A stretch of 23,834 nt of DNA from an uncultured Faecalibacterium sp. (GCA_934561485.1 CAKTGS010000024.1:1-23834), one strand, 5' to 3'; positions 14,263 to 21,918 are shown, counted from the first letter of the stretch. Numbers and translations: made by a program. The notes: generated from the letters alone by a model not told the origin.

Positions 14263-15801
14263 ATGAACATCAAACGCGCCAAAGAAGAAATTGAACACAC
14301 CGTCAAAGCCTACCTTGCCAAGGACGCCCTGGGCGAATACGCCATTCCGGCCATCCGGCAGCGGCCCATCCTGCTCATGGGGCCTCCGGGCATTGGTAAG
14401 ACCCAGGTGATGGAGCAGGTGGCCCGGGAGTGCGGCGTGGCGCTGGTGGCCTACACCATCACCCACCACACCCGCCAGAGCGCCGTGGGCCTGCCCTTTA
14501 TCCGGCAGCGCCACTACGGCGATAAGGACGTGTCGGTGACCGAATACACCATGAGCGAGATCATTGCCAGCATCTACGCCAAAATGGAGGCCACGGGCCT
14601 TTCCGAGGGCATCCTCTTCATTGATGAGATCAACTGTGTGTCCGAGACGCTGGCGCCCACCATGCTGCAGTTCCTGCAGTGCAAGACCTTCGGCAACCAG
14701 GCGGTGCCCGCCGGCTGGGTGATCGTGGCGGCCGGCAACCCGCCGGAATACAACAAGTCCGTCCGCGATTTTGACATTGTGACGCTGGACCGTGTGCGCC
14801 GCATGGACATTGAGCCGGATCTGCCGGTATGGAAGGACTACGCCCGCGCCGCCCACATCCACAGCGCCATCCTGAGCTATCTGGAGCTGCATCCGCAGAA
14901 CTTCTATCAGATCAACGCCGATGTGGACGGCACCCAGTTCGTTACCGCCCGCGGCTGGGAGGACCTTTCCAACCTGCTGGATACCTACGAGCAGCTGGGC
15001 CTGCAGGCAGACGAGGACCTGATCCGGGAATACATCCAGCACCAGAAAATTGCAGAGGACTTCTCTGCCTATCTGGATCTGTACTACAAGTACCGCGATG
15101 ACTACGGCGTGGAAGAGATTCTGGCCGGGCAGGCCAAGCCCGCCGTGTTTGCACGGCTGCTGCAGGCGCCCTTTGACGAGCGCCTGTCGCTGGTCAGCCT
15201 GCTTCTGGCCGGGCTGGACACCCGCTTTGCGGCCTCCCGCCAGGCAGATGCCGTGGCCGATGCCTGCTACGCCTTTTTGCGGGAGACCAAAAAGGCGCTG
15301 GCTACCCTGCCGGAGGATATCCCGGACGGCTCCGCAGAGCTGTTCGGGCAGCAGATCAACGATTACGAGGAAGAAACCCAGAAAAAGCGCGCGGCCGGTC
15401 TGCTCAGCCGGGACGCAGTGACGGTGCGCCTGCAGGTGCAGGCTGTGCTGCGCCAGTGGGAAGGCGAGCTGCGCCGCGCCAACGCTGCAGGCACGCAGGA
15501 AGCCTTTGAGCTGCTGCGCGGCCAGTTCCAATCGCTGGCCGATGCGCGCGAGACTGCCCAGCAGGCGGCCAGCGCAGCCCTGGAAGCGGCCTTTGACTTT
15601 ATGGAGCAGGCCTTTGCCGAGAGCCAGGAGATGGTGGTGTTTGTCACCGAGCTTACCGTGCGCCCGGCGGCCCACGCCTTCCTCACCGAGAACGGCTGCG
15701 AGCGCTATTTTAAGTACAACAAGGATCTGCTGCTGGACCACCGCAAAGCGGCCCTGCAACAGGAGCTGGCGGCCGAGCAGCGCCGCCACGGCGGGGTGTA
15801 A
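14263..15801 (+). CDS. MoxR-type AAA family ATPase
   Basis: A 512-residue cytosolic AAA+ ATPase. Walker A is GPPGIGKT (residues 40-47), Walker B is ILFIDE (117-122), sensor 1 is N159 in AAGNPPEYNKS, and an arginine finger candidate lies in LDRVRRMDIE (177-184). The compact module with an insertion before Walker B is typical of MoxR proteins, which act as chaperones with VWA partners. The long C-terminal region (about 330-512) is helical, rich in Ala, Glu and Gln, and lacks a recognisable domain. GAGGGGG lies about 9 nt before the ATG. Its tight coupling with the VWA gene upstream and 3-nt spacing to the AEC gene downstream suggests one operon. Confidence 0.87.
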   Translation: MNIKRAKEEIEHTVKAYLAKDALGEYAIPAIRQRPILLMGPPGIGKTQVMEQVARECGVALVAYTITHHTRQSAVGLPFIRQRHYGDKDVSVTEYTMSEIIASIYAKMEATGLSEGILFIDEINCVSETLAPTMLQFLQCKTFGNQAVPAGWVIVAAGNPPEYNKSVRDFDIVTLDRVRRMDIEPDLPVWKDYARAAHIHSAILSYLELHPQNFYQINADVDGTQFVTARGWEDLSNLLDTYEQLGLQADEDLIREYIQHQKIAEDFSAYLDLYYKYRDDYGVEEILAGQAKPAVFARLLQAPFDERLSLVSLLLAGLDTRFAASRQADAVADACYAFLRETKKALATLPEDIPDGSAELFGQQINDYEEETQKKRAAGLLSRDAVTVRLQVQAVLRQWEGELRRANAAGTQEAFELLRGQFQSLADARETAQQAASAALEAAFDFMEQAFAESQEMVVFVTELTVRPAAHAFLTENGCERYFKYNKDLLLDHRKAALQQELAAEQRRHGGV

Positions 15802-15804
15802 GCC

Positions 15805-16764
15805 ATGCTGGGAAATCTTTTGTTCAGCATGAACAGCACCATGCCGCTGTTCTTTGTGATGCTGCTGGGCTATGTGCTGCACCGCACCGGCTTTTTGAGC
15901 GAGGAATTTGTGGCCGGGGCCAACAAGTTCGTGTTTTACGTGGCGCTGCCGGTGCAGCTGTTCCGGGACCTGGGCAGCACCGATGTGCGCACCACCTTTG
16001 ATGGGGCCTATGTGCTGTTCTGTTTTGGGGTCACGGCGGTGAGCATTCTGGGCATCTGGGTGCTGGCAAAGCTGCTGCTGAAAAATAAGAGCCTGGTGGG
16101 CGAGTTCGTGCAGGTATGCTACCGCTCCTCGGCGGCCATTCTGGGCACGGCCTTTCTGCAGAGCATTTACGGCACGGCGGAAATGTCCAGCCTGATGATT
16201 CTGGGCAGCGTGCCGCTTTACAATGTGATGGCAGTGGTCATCCTGACCCTGGAAGGCCCGGATGCTGCCCGCACGGGCAGCATGGCCGAAAAGCTGAAAA
16301 AGAGCGTGAAAGGCATCCTGACCAACCCCACGCTGCTGGGCATTGCAGCAGGCTTTGCGTGGAGCCTGCTGGGGCTTTCCATGCCGGCAATGTTCAACAA
16401 GACCCTGGCCAATGTGGCCGGGCTGACCAGTCCGCTGGCGCTGCTGGCCATCGGGGCAGGTTTCAAGGGCAAAAAGGCTCTGGGCTATCTCAGGCCCACG
16501 GCGGCGGCTACCCTCATCAAGCTGATGGTGCTCCCGGCGGTGTTCCTGCCGCTGGCGGTGCGTCTGGGCTTTACCGATGAAAAGCTGGTGGCTCTGCTGG
16601 TGATGCTGGGCAGCATTGCTACCCCCAGCTGCTACGTGATGGCAAAACAGATGGGCCACGAAGGCGTGCTGACCGGCAGCGTGTGCGTGACCACCACCCT
16701 GTTCAGTGCCCTGAGCCTGACCTTTTGGCTGTTTGTGCTGCGCAGCATGGGATACGTTGCATAA
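15805..16764 (+). CDS. AEC (auxin efflux carrier) family transporter
   Basis: A 319-residue integral membrane protein with about ten predicted helices in two halves. The N-terminus (MPLFFVMLLGYVLHRTGFLS, then FVFYVALPVQLFRDL) is characteristic of bacterial AEC permeases, as is the C-terminal LVALLVMLGSIATPSCYVMAKQMG. Family members export or import organic acids such as malate or malonate, but the substrate is not predictable here. The ATG is 3 nt after the ATPase stop and the purine-rich GGCGGGG within the ATPase end serves as ribosome-binding site. A palindromic element starts 3 nt after its stop. Confidence 0.88.
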   Translation: MLGNLLFSMNSTMPLFFVMLLGYVLHRTGFLSEEFVAGANKFVFYVALPVQLFRDLGSTDVRTTFDGAYVLFCFGVTAVSILGIWVLAKLLLKNKSLVGEFVQVCYRSSAAILGTAFLQSIYGTAEMSSLMILGSVPLYNVMAVVILTLEGPDAARTGSMAEKLKKSVKGILTNPTLLGIAAGFAWSLLGLSMPAMFNKTLANVAGLTSPLALLAIGAGFKGKKALGYLRPTAAATLIKLMVLPAVFLPLAVRLGFTDEKLVALLVMLGSIATPSCYVMAKQMGHEGVLTGSVCVTTTLFSALSLTFWLFVLRSMGYVA

Positions 16765-16798
16765 GGAAAACCCTCTCCGCCATCGTAGACGCGATGCC

Positions 16799-16826
16799 GC
16801 CTTCCCCGAAAGGGGGAGGCTTTCTT
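16799..16826 (+). terminator. Terminator of the AEC gene
   Basis: GCCTTCCCC-gaaa-GGGGGAGGC forms a stable tetraloop hairpin followed by TTTCTTTGTTTT. It forms the inner hairpin of the left arm of the 16768-16902 element. Confidence 0.85.
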
Positions 16827-16844
16827 TGTTTTACCGCAAACACG

Positions 16845-16870
16845 AAAAAAGCTCTCCCTTAGGGAGAGCT
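16845..16870 (-). terminator. Terminator of the VTT-domain gene
   Basis: AGCTCTCCC (16850-16858) and GGGAGAGCT (16862-16870) form a 9-bp perfect stem with a 3-nt loop; on the minus strand it is followed by a run of six T. It is the inner hairpin of the right arm of the 16768-16902 element. Confidence 0.87.
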
Positions 16871-16899
16871 GGCAGCACCGCAGGTGTTGACGAAGAAGG

Positions 16900-17505
16900 T
16901 TATTCCAGATTGTGCCGTTTGCAGAAACGCTTGCTCACCCAGTACATGGCGGCCCAGAGCGCCACGGCCAGCGCCAGATAGACCGGATTTTTCATGGAGC
17001 TGACCAGCGACTGGCCGAACAGGGCCATCATGGCAACCATGACACCCTTGCCCAGCAGCATGGTGACCAGGTAGCGCTTCTCATCAAAATCCGAGATGCC
17101 AAAGGCCAGATGCATGAAGGAACTGGGGGTAAACGGCAGCAGCATGAGCATGAACAGGGAAGAGGTGTCAAAATGGTTGACCCACTGCTGAGCCTTTTCC
17201 AGTTTGGGCCAGCGGTTGGCAACCTTCCAGAAATAGCGCTTGACGATGCGCCGCCAGAGCAGGAACATGATGCTTCCGCCCAGGGCCACGCCCAGCCAGC
17301 TGTACAAAAAGCCCAGCACACCGCCATGGGCTGCCACGTTCAGGGCCACAATGGCAATGAGCGGCAGCGGCGGAAAAAACGATTCCACCATGGCCAGTCC
17401 GATGGGGGCCAGCGGCCCCAGGTTGCCAAAGCTGTCAAACAGCTGCTGCCAATATTCCAGGGTCTCCAGTTGGCAGACCCATTGCATGATGATCGTACCT
17501 TGCAT
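16900..17505 (-). CDS. VTT-domain (DedA/TVP38-like) membrane protein
   Basis: A membrane protein of about 201 residues. Hydrophobic segments surround PLAPIGLAMVESFFPPLPLIAI, and the glycine-rich GVLGFLYSWLGVALGGSIMFLL and LPFTPSSFMHLAFGIS phrases are typical of the VTT (SNARE-associated/DedA) fold, whose members are implicated in lipid flipping and membrane homeostasis. The start is uncertain: the ATG at 17505 has a GGAAG at suitable distance, and an ATG at 17487 with AAGG 10 nt before it is also possible. The longer frame to 17544 is unlikely because a -10-like TATACT (17533-17538) lies within it. Exact subfamily and substrate are unknown. Confidence 0.8.
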   Translation of the reverse strand: MQGTIIMQWVCQLETLEYWQQLFDSFGNLGPLAPIGLAMVESFFPPLPLIAIVALNVAAHGGVLGFLYSWLGVALGGSIMFLLWRRIVKRYFWKVANRWPKLEKAQQWVNHFDTSSLFMLMLLPFTPSSFMHLAFGISDFDEKRYLVTMLLGKGVMVAMMALFGQSLVSSMKNPVYLALAVALWAAMYWVSKRFCKRHNLE

Positions 17506-17635
17506 TGCACACTTCCATTCCCTTCTGCCGTTAGTATATCCCATTTGTATGACAGGGGCATGAACAAACCCTGTATTTTTTGGCAGGAATTGTCTGCCGT
17601 CTTTTTCTTAAAACGAAACAGAATGCGGTTTTCCT

Positions 17636-17682
17636 GCAAAAATAAGCAGCAGGCCAGCGGGAAACTTTCCACGCTGGCCTGC
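17636..17682 (-). terminator. Terminator of the DEDDh exonuclease gene
   Basis: On the minus strand, GCAGGCCAGCG and CGCTGGCCTGC (17672-17682 and 17649-17659) form an 11-bp stem with a 12-nt loop, followed by TGCTTATTTTT. It lies 7 nt after the exonuclease stop and separates it from the VTT gene, which needs its own promoter. Confidence 0.87.
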
Positions 17683-17688
17683 CCAATC

Positions 17689-18678
17689 TCAATCTTCTGC
17701 TGATTTTTCGGCGCGGGCTTTCAGACGTTCCAGCTGAGCGGTGCGCTGCTTTTCCCACCGAGCCAGGCCGGCTTCGTCCGGCACCTGCAGGCAGCGGGCA
17801 AAGCTCCAGTGCAGGCCATCGCGGCGGGCCAGCTTGTAGCGCTGGAACAGGCCCTTGTCGGCGGCGTTGCCGCTGCCGGTGCAGTGGGGGCACCGGCTCA
17901 GGGTATACCAGCTGTTGCTGCCCTTTTTCAGCCATACATCGTCCGGGGTCAGCGGGGTGCCGCATTCCGGGCAGGCCATGGTGTAAATTTTGGGGTCGGT
18001 GCGCCAGGTGTACTGCTCCACATAGCCGTGAAATACCTCAAAGCTGCGGTAGTCGCCGGGGGCAGGGCACAGGCTCTGGTGCAGGGATTCGTCCTCGGTG
18101 GGGTAGGCGGCCAGGCCTGCCCGCAGGTCCAGCAGGCGGCAGACATCTGCGGTGTACAGCGTGTCGGACAGGGCATCGTGGAACTGCCGCTCCATGGGAA
18201 TGCCCATGCGGGTCACAACGCTTTCCAGCGTCATGCCTTCGCCTTCTTTGCGGGGGTGTTCCCGCAGGAATAGCTGCTGCAGGTCGTACCACACGGTGGG
18301 ACGGCTTTCGTCAATGTTGCAGAGAAAAAGGTTCTGCTTGAGCACCGGCACGTCATCCATGCCCCACTCGGCAAATTCGGCGTCCGGGCCGCACCACTGC
18401 ATAAAACGGCGCAGCCCCTGCACGATGGGTTCGCCCCTGTCCAGGTCGGCCTGGGTCAGGCCGGTAACCTTGGCAATGTGGTGCTGCAGCTTGCGGAAGA
18501 TGCGGGGGCGCAGATGGATGGAAAACGTATCCAGAACATTTGCGTCCTCGTCAATTTTCACGGCACCGATCTCCACGATCTCGCCCCGGAAGGTCTGCTG
18601 CACGCCATGATAGTTAAAAGTATACGGCTGATAGCCGATGTTCCATTCCAGATCAAATAAAACCAGATTGCGCGGCAT
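17689..18678 (-). CDS. DEDDh 3'-5' exonuclease (KapD/ERI-1-like) with C-terminal zinc ribbon
   Basis: A 329-residue protein. The N-terminal 190 residues form an RNase T-type exonuclease: D9 and E11 in LFDLEWN (ExoI), D108/D109 in AEWGMDDVPVL (ExoII) and H167 with D172 in FHDALSDTLYTA (ExoIII, the DEDDh pattern). The C-terminal part has two CPxC knuckles, C236-x2-C239 and C263-x2-C266, about 24 residues apart, forming a probable zinc ribbon for nucleic-acid binding. The ATG at 18678 follows GAGAGG by about 11 nt; a frame extension to 18732 overlaps the upstream gene. It starts 7 nt after the HAD gene. RNA or DNA specificity cannot be decided. Confidence 0.85.
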   Translation of the reverse strand: MPRNLVLFDLEWNIGYQPYTFNYHGVQQTFRGEIVEIGAVKIDEDANVLDTFSIHLRPRIFRKLQHHIAKVTGLTQADLDRGEPIVQGLRRFMQWCGPDAEFAEWGMDDVPVLKQNLFLCNIDESRPTVWYDLQQLFLREHPRKEGEGMTLESVVTRMGIPMERQFHDALSDTLYTADVCRLLDLRAGLAAYPTEDESLHQSLCPAPGDYRSFEVFHGYVEQYTWRTDPKIYTMACPECGTPLTPDDVWLKKGSNSWYTLSRCPHCTGSGNAADKGLFQRYKLARRDGLHWSFARCLQVPDEAGLARWEKQRTAQLERLKARAEKSAED

Positions 18679-18685
18679 TGTTTTG

Positions 18686-19507
18686 TTAATCCTCTCGTAA
18701 AATAAACTTCTCCACGGCCTCCGCCACGCCATCGTGGTTGTTGTCGGCGGCGGTCACGTAGTCGGCACAGTCCTTCACGGGCTGTTCAGCGTTCTGCATG
18801 GCAACGCCCATGCCTGCATATTCGATCATGGAGCGGTCGTTTAGGCCGTCCCCGCAGGCCATCAGGTTGTCCCGGGTCAGGCCCATGCGTTCCAGCAGGG
18901 CTGCCAGGCTGCCGTCCTTGGCAACGCCCAGGGGCACTGCTTCAATAAAGAACGGGCTGGAAGGGTACAGGTCGGCGCGGCCTGCGAACTGCTGCTGGCC
19001 GGCAGCACACACTTCGTCCCGGCGGGCCGGGTCCAGCGTGAGGAGCATTTTGCAGATGGGATAATCCACATACCGGGCCAGGTCGTCCACATGGATCATG
19101 GGCAGCTTGGTGGTAAAGCACTCCTTGTTGGCCCACTCGTCCTTGTCGCGCTCGCACACGATGCCCTCGTTGTTGTAGGTCAGAATGGCCACGTCCTGCT
19201 CTGCGGCAAAGGCGCACAGTTCCGGGATCAGCGCCGGGTCCAGCGTTTTTTCCACCAGTGTTTCACCGGCGCGGCAGTCCACGATCTTGCCGCCGTTGTA
19301 GGACAGGATGCAGCCGCCCTTTTTGTCCAGTTCCAGCTCTCTGGCCAGCGGCAGGATGCCGGCGGTGGGGCGGCCGGAAGCCAGCACGATGGTCACGCCC
19401 CGGGCAATTGCCGCATCCAGGGCGGCACGGGTGCGCGGGGTCACTTCTTTCTGATCGTTGGTCAGGGTGCCGTCCAGGTCCAACGCAAGTACTTTGATCT
19501 CTGCCAT
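18686..19507 (-). CDS. Cof-type HAD-superfamily phosphatase
   Basis: A 273-residue cytosolic phosphatase of the HAD-IIB (Cof) group. Motif I is DLDGT with nucleophile D10 and acid/base D12, motif II is S44 in SGRPT, motif III is K197 in GVAKDGS and motif IV is GDGLND (219-224). The C2-type cap occupies about 85-190. Members dephosphorylate sugar phosphates, nucleotides or flavin precursors, and the substrate cannot be told from sequence. The start follows GAGAGAGGA by about 11 nt and has a recognisable promoter 56 nt upstream. It is the first gene of an operon with the exonuclease. Confidence 0.9.
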   Translation of the reverse strand: MAEIKVLALDLDGTLTNDQKEVTPRTRAALDAAIARGVTIVLASGRPTAGILPLARELELDKKGGCILSYNGGKIVDCRAGETLVEKTLDPALIPELCAFAAEQDVAILTYNNEGIVCERDKDEWANKECFTTKLPMIHVDDLARYVDYPICKMLLTLDPARRDEVCAAGQQQFAGRADLYPSSPFFIEAVPLGVAKDGSLAALLERMGLTRDNLMACGDGLNDRSMIEYAGMGVAMQNAEQPVKDCADYVTAADNNHDGVAEAVEKFILRED

Positions 19508-19808
19508 AGGGTATCCAGTCCTCTCTCTCCGGGGTGATGTTCCAAGAATGCTTACACCCCTTATTGTACAATGAATGGCCCCCCGGTTTCAACCCTTCCG
19601 GCAGAGTTTGGTGCAAAAAGTCGCTTTTGACGGGATTTTACATTTCTTTCCGGCGTTTTACGCCGGGGTGCAAACCGCCGCGCCGGTTTTACCAAAGCTT
19701 TGCACGGGCCTGGTTTCGGCGGCAGGCGGGCTGCGCTAGAATAAAAGCGTTCCCGGAAAGAAAAAGACAGCGCCTGAGGACAGGCCGGATAAGAGAGGAT
19801 ATAGCAGT
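19508..19808. other. Divergent intergenic region between HAD and alkaline phosphatase genes
   Basis: This 301-bp non-coding stretch holds the HAD promoter on the minus side. Towards the phosphatase it has TTTTAC three times on the plus strand (19636-19641, 19656-19661, 19687-19692), GTGCAAA twice direct (19611-19617, 19668-19674) and once inverted (19699-19705), and a small hairpin CCGGCG-tttta-CGCCGG (19650-19666). A -10-like TAGAAT at 19737-19742 has no good -35. No reading frame here looks coding. Confidence 0.55.
19563..19592 (-). promoter_or_regulatory. Promoter of the HAD-exonuclease operon
   Basis: On the minus strand, TTGAAA (19587-19592) and TACAAT (19563-19568) are spaced by 18 bp. 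The predicted start of transcription is about 45-50 nt before the HAD ATG. Confidence 0.65.
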
Positions 19809-21344
19809 ATGAAAAATAACAAGATCACCCGCCGCAGCTTTCTGAAAGCCGGTGCCATGGCATCCGCCCTGGGGATGCTGGCCGCCGCTCCCGCAGCCGC
19901 CCATGCAGCTGCGCCTGCGGCAGAAGCAGCCGAAGAAGAAAACTGCCTGCTGAAAAAGCCCAAATACATCTTCCTGTTCATCGGTGACGGCATGGGCACC
20001 GCCCAGATCCAGTCCGCCCGCTTTTACAAGGGCACGGTGGAAAACAACGGGGCAGTCACCGAGGCAGACCTGAGCTTTACCGGTTTCCCGCAGGTGGGCA
20101 GCGTGACCACCTACGACAGCACCTCCTTCTGCCCGGATTCCGCATCCACGGCAACCTCCATTGCCACCGGCCACAAGACCGAGAGCGGCGTGATCAATAT
20201 GTGCCCCTGGACCCGCGATGTGCCCTACGAGACCATTGCCGAAAAGCTGCACGCCCAGAAGGGCTATAAGGTGGGCGTGATTTCCTCCGTCAACATTGAC
20301 CACGCCACCCCGGCTGCCTTCTATGCCCATCAGAACAGCCGCAAGAACTACTATCAGATCGGCGTGGAGCTGGCAAACTCCGGCTTTGAGTACTTTGCCG
20401 GCGGCGAGTTCCAGAAGGTGAACGGCGATGGCACCGGCCCCAACAACCACGAGGTGGCGGCGCAGGCCGGCTACAATGTGGTTACCACCCAGGCAGGTGC
20501 AGCTGGCCTGACCAATGGTGCAGGCAAGACCCTGATCATTGCTGAAAATCTGGCCGATGGCAAGGCCATGAACTACGCACTGGATGCCGCCCAGGGCGAA
20601 TGGCAGCTGACCGACTACGTGAAAAAGGGCATTGAGCTGCTGGACAACCCCAAGGGCTTCTTCCTGATGACCGAGTCCGGCAAGATCGACTGGGCCTGCC
20701 ACGCCAACGATGCCGCCGCTTCCATTCACGATGTGCTGGAACTGAGCAATGCCGTGCAGGCTGCCGTGGACTTTGCCGCCAAGCACCCCAACGAGACCCT
20801 GATCCTTGTCACCGCTGACCACGAGACCGGCGGTATGGCCATTGGCTACAAGACCACCAACTACGGCACCTTCCTGACCAATCTGACCCATCAGAAGATG
20901 TCCTACGCCAAGTTTGATTCCACCTATGTGCAGGGCTATGTGGAAAACAAAACGCCCTTTGAGACGGCCATGCAGGACGTAAAGGCAAACTTTGGCCTGA
21001 CCCTGCCCACCGACCCGGATGCCGCCAATGCTGGCAAGCTGCTGCTGACCGACTACGAGGTGGAAAACCTGCGCACGGCCTATGAGCGCACCCTGGAAGT
21101 GGGCGCTTCCAGCCAGAGCAAGATGAGCCAGCAGGATTACGAGCTGTACGGCACCTACATCCCCTTCAGCATGGCTGTCTGCCACACCATCAATCACAAG
21201 TCCGGCATGGACCACACCACCTATGCTCACACCGGTGCCATGGTCAACCTTTACGCCCAGGGCGTGGGGGCCGAGAACTTTGGCGGTGTGTACGACAACA
21301 CCGAGATCTACCACAAGCTGGCCGACCTGACCAAGGTGCAGTAA
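19809..21344 (+). CDS. Alkaline phosphatase with twin-arginine signal peptide
   Basis: A 511-residue secreted phosphomonoesterase of the PhoA family. The N-terminus ITRRSFLKAGAMASALGMLA is a textbook Tat signal (RRSFLK), with likely cleavage after AHA near residue 33. Metal and catalytic residues: D60 in FIGDGMG, nucleophile S111 in PDSASTATS with ATGHKT after it, D164/H165 in VNIDHATPAAFYAHQ, the TESGKIDWACHAND phrase, DH in VTADHETGG, and a histidine in TYAHTGAMV that matches the last zinc ligand. It would release phosphate from organic esters outside the membrane. The ATG follows AGAGAGGA by about 9 nt. No lipobox, C-terminal anchor or sortase motif is visible. Confidence 0.93.
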   Translation: MKNNKITRRSFLKAGAMASALGMLAAAPAAAHAAAPAAEAAEEENCLLKKPKYIFLFIGDGMGTAQIQSARFYKGTVENNGAVTEADLSFTGFPQVGSVTTYDSTSFCPDSASTATSIATGHKTESGVINMCPWTRDVPYETIAEKLHAQKGYKVGVISSVNIDHATPAAFYAHQNSRKNYYQIGVELANSGFEYFAGGEFQKVNGDGTGPNNHEVAAQAGYNVVTTQAGAAGLTNGAGKTLIIAENLADGKAMNYALDAAQGEWQLTDYVKKGIELLDNPKGFFLMTESGKIDWACHANDAAASIHDVLELSNAVQAAVDFAAKHPNETLILVTADHETGGMAIGYKTTNYGTFLTNLTHQKMSYAKFDSTYVQGYVENKTPFETAMQDVKANFGLTLPTDPDAANAGKLLLTDYEVENLRTAYERTLEVGASSQSKMSQQDYELYGTYIPFSMAVCHTINHKSGMDHTTYAHTGAMVNLYAQGVGAENFGGVYDNTEIYHKLADLTKVQ

Positions 21345-21354
21345 GCAGTAAGAG

Positions 21355-21399
21355 AAAGCAAAAAGCCGTCCTGCGTTTGCAGAACGGCTTTTTTGCTTT
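21355..21399. terminator. Bidirectional terminator between phosphatase and mscL
   Basis: AAAGCAAAAAGCCGT (21355-21369) pairs with ACGGCTTTTTTGCTTT (21384-21399), with an inner CTG/CAG pairing. The A-rich and T-rich outer arms give a working terminator in both directions for the convergent genes. Confidence 0.9.
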
Positions 21400-21411
21400 C
21401 TGGAGTTCTGA

Positions 21412-21864
21412 TCACTCGCTGATCTCCGGGAAACCTTCCAGCTTGCTGGTGCAGTGCGGGCAGCGCACGGCCTTGATGGCGATCTCGCTCTGGCAGTAGG
21501 GGCACACCTTGGTGGTGGGAGCTGCCGGAGCGGCGGGTGCTTCCGGTTTTTTGTGCAGGGAGTTGATGGCCTTGATGACCACAAACAGCACAAAAGCCAC
21601 GATCAGGAAGTTGATGATCGAGTTGACGAACTCGCCGATCTTGATGCTGGAACCGCCCAGGTCAATGACCACGCTGGAAAAGTCCGCCTTGAAGAACAGG
21701 CCGATGATCGGGTTGATCACGTCCTCCACCAGTGCCGTGACGATGGCCGTGAACGCACCGCCAACGACCACGCCGACTGCCATGTCCAGCACATTGCCGC
21801 GCATTGCAAAAGCCTTGAACTCTTCAAAAAACTTTTTGATGCCCTTGACTTCTTTTTCTGCCAT
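21412..21864 (-). CDS. mscL: Large-conductance mechanosensitive channel MscL with C-terminal zinc ribbon
   Basis: A 150-residue inner-membrane channel that opens under hypo-osmotic stress to release solutes. TM1 carries the signature RGNVLDMAVGVVVGGAFTAI (22-41), followed by VEDVINPIIGL; TM2 is about 78-100. After KPEAPAAPAAPTT the C-terminus carries C121-x2-C124 and C135-x2-C138 (CPYC, CPHC), a small zinc ribbon in place of, or after, the helical bundle of E. coli MscL. AAGGAG lies about 10 nt before the ATG and a good promoter lies 55 nt upstream, so it is probably monocistronic. Confidence 0.93.
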   Translation of the reverse strand: MAEKEVKGIKKFFEEFKAFAMRGNVLDMAVGVVVGGAFTAIVTALVEDVINPIIGLFFKADFSSVVIDLGGSSIKIGEFVNSIINFLIVAFVLFVVIKAINSLHKKPEAPAAPAAPTTKVCPYCQSEIAIKAVRCPHCTSKLEGFPEISE

Positions 21865-21918
21865 AAGAATACCGCTCCTTCTTTGACCCCGATACCGAAG
21901 GGGAGATTATTTGCTTCT

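Larger units (their letters stand above)
16768..16902. repeat. Second complete palindromic element, between convergent genes
   Basis: The left arm (AAACCCTCTCCGCC, an ATCG/CGAT hairpin, then GCCTTCCCC-gaaa-GGGGGAGGC) and the right arm, read on the other strand (hairpin CACC-tgc-GGTG, then GCCAGCTCTCCC and GGGAGAGC), have the layout of the element at 12625-12759 and almost the same total length (about 135 bp). The right end overlaps the stop codon of the minus-strand VTT gene (16900-16902); the left end is 3 nt after the AEC stop. Each arm includes a functional-looking terminator. Confidence 0.72.

Noticed and set aside
14155..16659. A minus-strand open frame of about 830 codons opposite the MoxR and AEC genes
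   Set aside because: The low-complexity His/Gln/Gly composition is typical of an antisense shadow, and the plus-strand proteins have clear motifs.
17506..17544. Longer N-terminus of the VTT-domain protein
   Set aside because: The extension includes a -10-like TATACT and has a polar sequence unlike the family N-terminus.
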